Below are positions 4,929-8,823 of a stretch of DNA of 8,823 nt, piece by piece. The first letter of the stretch is position 1. Each line of letters starts with the position of its first letter. Source of the DNA: Methanobacteriota archaeon (GTDB taxonomy: Archaea; Halobacteriota; Halobacteria; Halobacteriales; Halalkalicoccaceae); contig JADFQH010000109.1 in assembly GCA_022561895.1 (NCBI GenBank), positions 1 to 8,823 on the forward strand, read 5' to 3'. The notes below the pieces were generated by a model. That model worked only from the letters and a program-made list of their open reading frames with translations, had not been told where the DNA came from and did not search any database. The translations under genes were made by a program, and so were the position numbers.

Positions 4929-5047
4929 AGCTGTGCTACCGCCGAGTCGGGGAACTGCCTTTCGGTCACAAGGTCGGTTGTCGTCCCGCAGGCGGTGATT
5001 GCTGACCTGCACGGGCGATCATCGGTACATAGGTACAACCGCCCGTA
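4929..5047. other. Intergenic spacer between NhaC and GTPase genes
   Basis: 119 bases. It holds a weak inverted repeat, GCAGG (4988-4992) and CCTGC (5006-5010), and a tandem GGTACA near 5024-5037. On the minus strand the latter reads GTACCTATGTACC and could be a poor TATA region about 100 bases before the GTPase start. Nothing stronger is visible, so the GTPase may be read through from NhaC or have an atypical promoter. Confidence 0.3.
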
Positions 5048-6646
5048 TCAGTCGTCGGCAGGAGAGTCGTGCTGGCGTCCAACAAACGGCGTCGAAGAGA
5101 GTCCCTTCCGCCGGGCATCGAGTTCCGAAAGCCCGTACACCAGTCCGACGAGCAGCCCGAGACAGATCGGAATGAGGATTATCTGGGACAGGCCGGTCAG
5201 TCCATACAGGAGGTAGCCGACGGTGGCGACCGCGGCGGCGGTCAGCGCGTAGTAGATCTGGGTGCGGACGTGGTCGATGTGATCCGCTCCGGCAAAGGTC
5301 GAAGAGAGTACCGTCGTATCGGAGATGGGCGAGCAGTGATCGCCGAAGATCGCCCCCGAGAAGACCGCGCCCGTCGCGACCGCGAGCATCTCCGTCGAGC
5401 CACCCGAGACCTCCCACGCCAGTGGGATCGCCACGGGAGTAACGATCGCCATCGTTCCCCACGAGGTGCCGATCGAGAACGAGATAAAACCCGCGGCGAA
5501 GAGGATCACGATCGGGAGGAGCGTCGGCGTGATGATCCCTGCGGCGGCGTCGGTCACGTACGCACCCGTTCCGAGCGCTTCGGCGACCGCTCCGATCGAC
5601 CACGCCAGCACGAGGATGGCGATCGCGTGCAGCATGAGACCGAAGCCGTCGAGCACCGTCTCCATCCCCTCGCTCAGCGAGAGGATATTATAAACCAACG
5701 CGAGGACGAGCGCGGTCCCGGCCATCGCAAAGGAACCCCAGACGAGCGCGCCGATGAAGTCCGCGTTCTCGGCCATTTCGAGTGTCGACGCACCGGACGA
5801 GTAGCCGCTCCAGGTCGCGCCGACGGCGACAACCACGACGAGCGCGAGGATCGGCAACAGGAAGGTTCGAAGCATCGGGTCTTCGACTTCGACCTCGCCC
5901 AGATCGTCCGTCATGCTCTGGAGGGGCTGTGCGCCGTCGCGGTTCACCTTGCCTGTACGCTGGGCGCGGTGTTCGGCGTCGAGCATCTCGCCGTAGTCCC
6001 GGCGCATGATGACGATGATCCCGACCATAAGTAAGGCAAAGAGACAGTAGAGGTTGTAGGGGATACTGCGAAGAAAGGTGAGGAATGCGGAGGGTGCTAC
6101 GTCCGCGATTCCGGCAGCGTCGTAGCCCGTTTGGACCATGCTGATCTGGAAGGCGACCCAACTGGAGATCCCGAAGGTGGCGACGGGCGCGGCGGTCGAA
6201 TCGAGTAGATAGGCGAGCTTCTCGCGGGACATGTTCGTCTCGTCTGCGATGTCCTTCATCGAGGAGCCGACGATGGCGGTGTTGGCGTAGTCATCGAAGA
6301 ACCAGACCATCCCGAGAAGCCACGTCGCAACCCCGACTTTTCGATGGGAGTCGAGCCGACTGGTCGCGTAGTTCGCAACCGCAAGCGAGCCGCCCATCCG
6401 CCAGATGAGCGCGATCCCCGCGCCCAAAAGCGAGACGAAGACGATGATCTGGGCGTGAAAAACGTCGTCGCCGATCGAGCCGACGATCCATTCGAAGGTC
6501 TGGACGACTCCCAGACTCCCCGAGTAGATGATCCCACCCGACCACACCCCGATGAACAGCGACAGCAACGCCCGCCGGGTGACGATTGCCAGCACGATCG
6601 CGACAAGCGGCGGCACGAGCGATAGCGCCCCGAACTCGGTTGGCAT
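5048..6646 (-). CDS. nhaC: Na+/H+ antiporter, NhaC family
   Basis: 532 residues with about 11-13 hydrophobic segments, matching NhaC-family antiporters, which exchange cytoplasmic Na+ for external H+ across the membrane and help salt and pH balance. Family landmarks: LLGMVWFFDDYANTAIVG (110-127), KLAYLLDSTAAPVATFG (143-159), SFSIGTSWGTMAIVTPVAIP (389-408) and GAIFGDHCSPISDTTVLSS (431-449). The acidic residues in FFDDY and GDHCSPISD are the likely ion-path residues. A hydrophilic acidic loop (about 215-258) separates two halves. NhaC homologues also include malate/lactate-coupled exchangers, so the exact ion or substrate is not certain. The start at 6646 is supported by a TATA-like box about 27 bases upstream. 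The gene is divergent from the ATP-grasp gene and followed by the GTPase gene on the same strand. Confidence 0.9.
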   Translation of the reverse strand: MPTEFGALSLVPPLVAIVLAIVTRRALLSLFIGVWSGGIIYSGSLGVVQTFEWIVGSIGDDVFHAQIIVFVSLLGAGIALIWRMGGSLAVANYATSRLDSHRKVGVATWLLGMVWFFDDYANTAIVGSSMKDIADETNMSREKLAYLLDSTAAPVATFGISSWVAFQISMVQTGYDAAGIADVAPSAFLTFLRSIPYNLYCLFALLMVGIIVIMRRDYGEMLDAEHRAQRTGKVNRDGAQPLQSMTDDLGEVEVEDPMLRTFLLPILALVVVVAVGATWSGYSSGASTLEMAENADFIGALVWGSFAMAGTALVLALVYNILSLSEGMETVLDGFGLMLHAIAILVLAWSIGAVAEALGTGAYVTDAAAGIITPTLLPIVILFAAGFISFSIGTSWGTMAIVTPVAIPLAWEVSGGSTEMLAVATGAVFSGAIFGDHCSPISDTTVLSSTFAGADHIDHVRTQIYYALTAAAVATVGYLLYGLTGLSQIILIPICLGLLVGLVYGLSELDARRKGLSSTPFVGRQHDSPADD

Positions 6647-6667
6647 ACCCGCCAGTCGCTAAGCTAT

Positions 6668-6677
6668 GTGTTAACAC
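6668..6677 (-). promoter_or_regulatory. TATA-box promoter of nhaC, within a short palindrome
   Basis: On the minus strand CGAAAGTGTTAACAC has a purine-rich BRE-like stretch followed by TTAACA, centred about 27 bases before the ATG at 6646. This spacing predicts a leaderless mRNA. The ten bases GTGTTAACAC form a perfect palindrome, which may be chance or a repressor site over the TATA box. Confidence 0.5.
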
Positions 6678-6748
6678 TTTCGACGACTCTGGCTGCTGTC
6701 GTTATCGAAACCAGGCTGGCGGCGGCTGCGTTCGCCCCTATCGGTCGG

Positions 6749-6755
6749 CTTTTTG
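6749..6755 (+). promoter_or_regulatory. Possible TATA element of the ATP-grasp gene
   Basis: CTTTTTG is the only T-rich stretch near the start and is centred about 26 bases before the ATG at 6778. A leaderless transcript would follow. The sequence is a poor TATA match, so this rests mainly on spacing. Confidence 0.3.
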
Positions 6756-6777
6756 CCCGAAGCCCGCAAACACGAGC

Positions 6778-8055
6778 ATGGCAACAGCGTTCCTCTCACA
6801 CGAGGAGCTCGTCGACTCCCTCGAGGACCACTCCTTCGAGCACCCACCAGCAATCGTCTGTAACGCCCACATCACCGGATTAGGAGTCGCCCGCGCGCTC
6901 GCGGCCCACGACGTGCCCGTGATCGCGGTCGACAGAAACGGCGACGGCGTCGCCCCCTCTTCGGAAGCCGTCGCGTTCACCGGGGAAGTGACCTATCCAT
7001 TGGACGATCTGGACGGTTTTCGAGAGGATATCGAGGAGATCGCCGCGACAGTCTCCGGCGAGCCGGTCGCCTTCGGCTGTATGGATGAATGGGTCCACGC
7101 CTTTGCGAACGCCGAACCCGCAGGCGTCCAGCTGCCCTTTGCCGACAAGACGGTTGTTGATGCGGTCCTCGACAAGGAGTCGCTGTACGGGATCGCCGAG
7201 GATCTCGGCGTGCCCTACCCCGAGACCTACCGCCTCGCGGGGATCGGCGACGAGTCGCCCACCGCGGCCGCGGCGCTCGGCGATCCCCTCGCGCCCGAGG
7301 GCGTCCTCGACCATCTCGATTTTCCGTTCGTCGTCAAGCCGGCTCGAAAACGCGAGTTCGAGGAGGCGGTGGGGACGAACGTCCTCGAAGTCGCGAACGA
7401 AAGCGAGTACGCCGAGGTGATCGAAACGGTCCGCGAGGCGGATATCCGCGCCATGGCCCAAGAGCGCGTACCGATCGCCCAGGGGGAGGACTGCTCGCTG
7501 GCCTCGTACGTCCCGCCTTCGGGCGATCCGCTCACGTTCGTCGGCAACCCGCTCGTGCGCTACCCGCGCGCGTTCGGCACCTCCTGCGTCGTCGAGCGGG
7601 TGGATCGCCCCGAGATCGAGGAGCGCGCCCTCTCAGTCATCGACGAAACCGGCTACCACGGAATCAGCGAGTCGGAGTTCGTCTACGATCGGGAGCGAAA
7701 GGAGTACGTCCTGCTGGATATCAACACCCGCCCGTGGAAGTGGATCGGCCTACCCGTCACGGCGGGTGCGAACCTGCCGATGGCCGCCTACGCGGCGGTG
7801 ACGGACGCGGAGTACGCCGCCTCCGGGCCGGCTGATGCGCGCTGGGTATACCTGCCCGACTACCTCGAACTGCTCGCGACCGACGACTCCTTCGGCGACG
7901 TTCTGACCGAAGATCAGTGGATCGCGCTCGTCTCCGGGAGCTTCGAGGAGGGCGGCGAACTGACGACGGGCGTCTACTCGCCCTCGGATCCCGGGCCTAC
8001 CTACGACGCGATCCGGACGAAGTTCGGCGCGGTCGAGTACTACTGTTCGTGCTAG
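6778..8055 (+). CDS. ATP-grasp carboxylate--amine ligase
   Basis: 425 residues with ATP-grasp architecture; such enzymes activate a carboxylate as acyl-phosphate with ATP and join it to an amine. The N-terminal preATP-grasp Rossmann-like part has AIVCNAHITGLGVARALAAH (25-44) and VIAVDRNGDGVAPSSEAV (48-65). DKESLYGIAEDLGVPYPETY (132-151) precedes the ATP-binding lid with FPFVVKPAR (182-190, Lys187). AQERVPIAQGEDCS (227-240) and the catalytic GYHGISESEF...LLDINTRPW (292-301, 312-320) supply the Glu and Asn expected to hold Mg2+. The layout resembles haloarchaeal carboxylate-amine ligases and D-aspartate ligase-like proteins; the acid and amine are unknown. An in-frame extension back to 6586 overlaps nhaC and is rejected; the ATG at 6778 matches the family start and the promoter spacing. 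Confidence 0.85.
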   Translation: MATAFLSHEELVDSLEDHSFEHPPAIVCNAHITGLGVARALAAHDVPVIAVDRNGDGVAPSSEAVAFTGEVTYPLDDLDGFREDIEEIAATVSGEPVAFGCMDEWVHAFANAEPAGVQLPFADKTVVDAVLDKESLYGIAEDLGVPYPETYRLAGIGDESPTAAAALGDPLAPEGVLDHLDFPFVVKPARKREFEEAVGTNVLEVANESEYAEVIETVREADIRAMAQERVPIAQGEDCSLASYVPPSGDPLTFVGNPLVRYPRAFGTSCVVERVDRPEIEERALSVIDETGYHGISESEFVYDRERKEYVLLDINTRPWKWIGLPVTAGANLPMAAYAAVTDAEYAASGPADARWVYLPDYLELLATDDSFGDVLTEDQWIALVSGSFEEGGELTTGVYSPSDPGPTYDAIRTKFGAVEYYCSC

Positions 8056-8163
8056 CGGGCTACGGCCCGTTCGTTCGAATACATGTCCGAAACCAGGACG
8101 GTGCAACGCCTAGTTCTTTGAGCATGGCGCGCCTGTCAGTACACAACAGTGAGTCGTTCACAG
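8056..8163. other. Intergenic spacer after the ATP-grasp gene
   Basis: 108 bases between two plus-strand genes. It begins with a small hairpin, CGGGC (8056-8060) and GCCCG (8065-8069) with a TACG loop, directly after the stop codon and with no T-run. CTAGTTCTTTGAGC near 8109-8122 is the only A/T-richer part and could hold a weak promoter for the next gene with a short leader. Nothing else is visible. Confidence 0.3.
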
Positions 8164-8820
8164 ATGCCCGACGGGCCGCCGCGAAAGCGCGAGACATCGA
8201 ACTGGCCACAGCGACTCATGCTGCTCGCGGGAATCGGGCTGTTCGTCGCCGGGATCGTTGCAACAGTAGGTATGCCCGCCCTCGATCTCGGCCTTGCGGG
8301 TACGTCGGATGACGAACCCGGCGACGACCCGCCCGGCGTCGACGAGCCTGCTGACGAGGAAGACGAGGCGGGCGACGATGGGCCGCCAGAGGACGACGGG
8401 AATGAGGACGCCGATCCATCCGAGGAGCCTCCACCGGGCGATGATGGCGACGACGCCGACACGCCGATCTTCGGCGGCGAGGACGAAGCCGAGCAGGCCG
8501 AGGAGACGGACGAAGAAGCGCCGGCTGACGAGGAGGACACCTACAGCTACTCGGCCACCGTCGAAGTCACGGCTGCCGATAGCGGCGAGCCCGTCGAGGG
8601 CGTGCCCGTCGAGTTCTATCCGGTGGATGAGGAGCCCGAACAGTACACCACTGACGAGAACGGCGAGGTGACGCTCGCGTTCGAACACGACGCGCCCGAC
8701 GAGACGTTCGAGTACGTGCTCGCAGTCGGCGAGGGGGAACGAATCGTCGAGATCGAGCAGGGTGAACAGACCGAGCCGGTTGCGCTTTCGAGTGATCCCG
8801 ATGAGGTGGATGGCGAGTGA
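8164..8820 (+). CDS. Membrane-anchored acidic protein with Ig-like domain
   Basis: 218 residues from ATG 8164; GTG 8149 would add five residues (MSRSQ) and cannot be excluded. A basic N-terminus (PPRKRE) is followed by one hydrophobic segment at about 18-38 (RLMLLAGIGLFVAGIVATVG), consistent with a signal anchor, then a long low-complexity linker of Asp/Glu/Pro/Gly (47-125), and a C-terminal beta-rich domain (about 126-208). The latter has the pattern VEVTAADSGEPVEGVPVEFY and YTTDENGEVTLAFEH, typical of bacterial Ig-like or carboxypeptidase-regulatory-like beta-sandwich repeats. No enzyme motif is present. A surface spacer and adhesion or binding module is plausible. The exact family is not recognised. 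Confidence 0.75.
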   Translation: MPDGPPRKRETSNWPQRLMLLAGIGLFVAGIVATVGMPALDLGLAGTSDDEPGDDPPGVDEPADEEDEAGDDGPPEDDGNEDADPSEEPPPGDDGDDADTPIFGGEDEAEQAEETDEEAPADEEDTYSYSATVEVTAADSGEPVEGVPVEFYPVDEEPEQYTTDENGEVTLAFEHDAPDETFEYVLAVGEGERIVEIEQGEQTEPVALSSDPDEVDGE

Positions 8821-8823
8821 GCA

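Noticed and set aside
4988..5010. GCAGG...CCTGC inverted repeat downstream of nhaC as a terminator or operator
   Set aside because: 5-base arms with a 13-base loop are expected by chance in GC-rich DNA, and no T-run or second site supports a function.
4929..5012. 28-residue N-terminal extension of the GTPase
   Set aside because: The frame is open, but YchF/Obg-type proteins begin a few residues before the P-loop, exactly as with the Met at 4928. The extension (MQVSNHRLRDD...) is basic and unlike the protein.
5069..6034. 321-codon open frame on the plus strand opposite nhaC
   Set aside because: Its translation is dominated by Arg, Asp, Glu and His with no domain, the usual antisense shadow of a GC-rich gene. 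The opposite strand has clear NhaC motifs.
6586..6777. N-terminal extension of the ATP-grasp protein overlapping nhaC
   Set aside because: The extra 64 residues overlap the nhaC 5' end and its promoter and look like antisense sequence. The ATG at 6778 gives the family start.
8056..8069. Hairpin after the ATP-grasp stop as an intrinsic terminator
   Set aside because: The stem is only 5 bp and no T-run follows. Archaeal termination relies mainly on T-rich sequence, so this is not called as a terminator.
8300..8550. Tandem repeat array in the acidic protein gene
   Set aside because: The GAC/GAG-rich codons give a repetitive look, but no fixed unit recurs. It is a low-complexity Asp/Glu linker.

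Overview
The window is almost entirely haloarchaeal (halophilic Euryarchaeota). The predicted proteins are acidic and rich in D and E, with GC-rich codons. Several genes have an A/T-rich TATA-like box about 25-29 bases before the start codon, which is the archaeal leaderless-promoter layout. The families present are typical of Halobacteria: a divergent Nramp-like transporter, a CopG-type ribbon-helix-helix protein, a Tat lipoprotein, an archaeal YchF/Obg-type GTPase, an NhaC antiporter and an ATP-grasp carboxylate-amine ligase. The exception is the first ~430 bases, which read as bacterial, probably alphaproteobacterial: the C-terminal part of an ABC-2 permease followed by the first codons of what looks like a D-cysteine desulfhydrase. 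The two parts meet in frame inside one open reading frame near base 434. This is best explained as a chimeric join in the assembly or library, not a natural fusion.

Layout. Bases 1-433: bacterial segment, minus strand. Bases 434-1792: three haloarchaeal minus-strand genes, namely the truncated Nramp-like transporter, an RHH regulator with its own strong promoter, and a two-TM small membrane protein. A palindrome lies between the RHH gene and the transporter gene. Bases 1793-2070: a divergent intergenic region with two long perfect inverted repeats (15 and 16 bp arms). One overlaps the TATA box of the small membrane protein gene and the other runs into the start codon of the GNAT acetyltransferase gene (plus strand, to 2676). 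Bases 2677-3734: an accessory-looking patch holding a Tat lipoprotein gene, flanked by a direct repeat. The right copy is the true 3' end of the GTPase gene and the left copy is an orphan ~69-bp duplicate of it. Bases 3735-6646: YchF/Obg-type GTPase and NhaC antiporter, both minus strand. Bases 6778-8820: ATP-grasp ligase and an acidic membrane-anchored protein with an Ig-like domain, both plus strand.

The genes do not form one pathway. Housekeeping and ion-homeostasis genes (GTPase, NhaC, Nramp-like) sit beside a variable stretch of about 1.8-3.7 kb. The most unusual signals are the att-like duplication of the GTPase 3' end around the lipoprotein gene and the inverted repeats in the 1809-2072 intergenic region. 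I found no CRISPR array, rRNA, tRNA, transposase or integrase.
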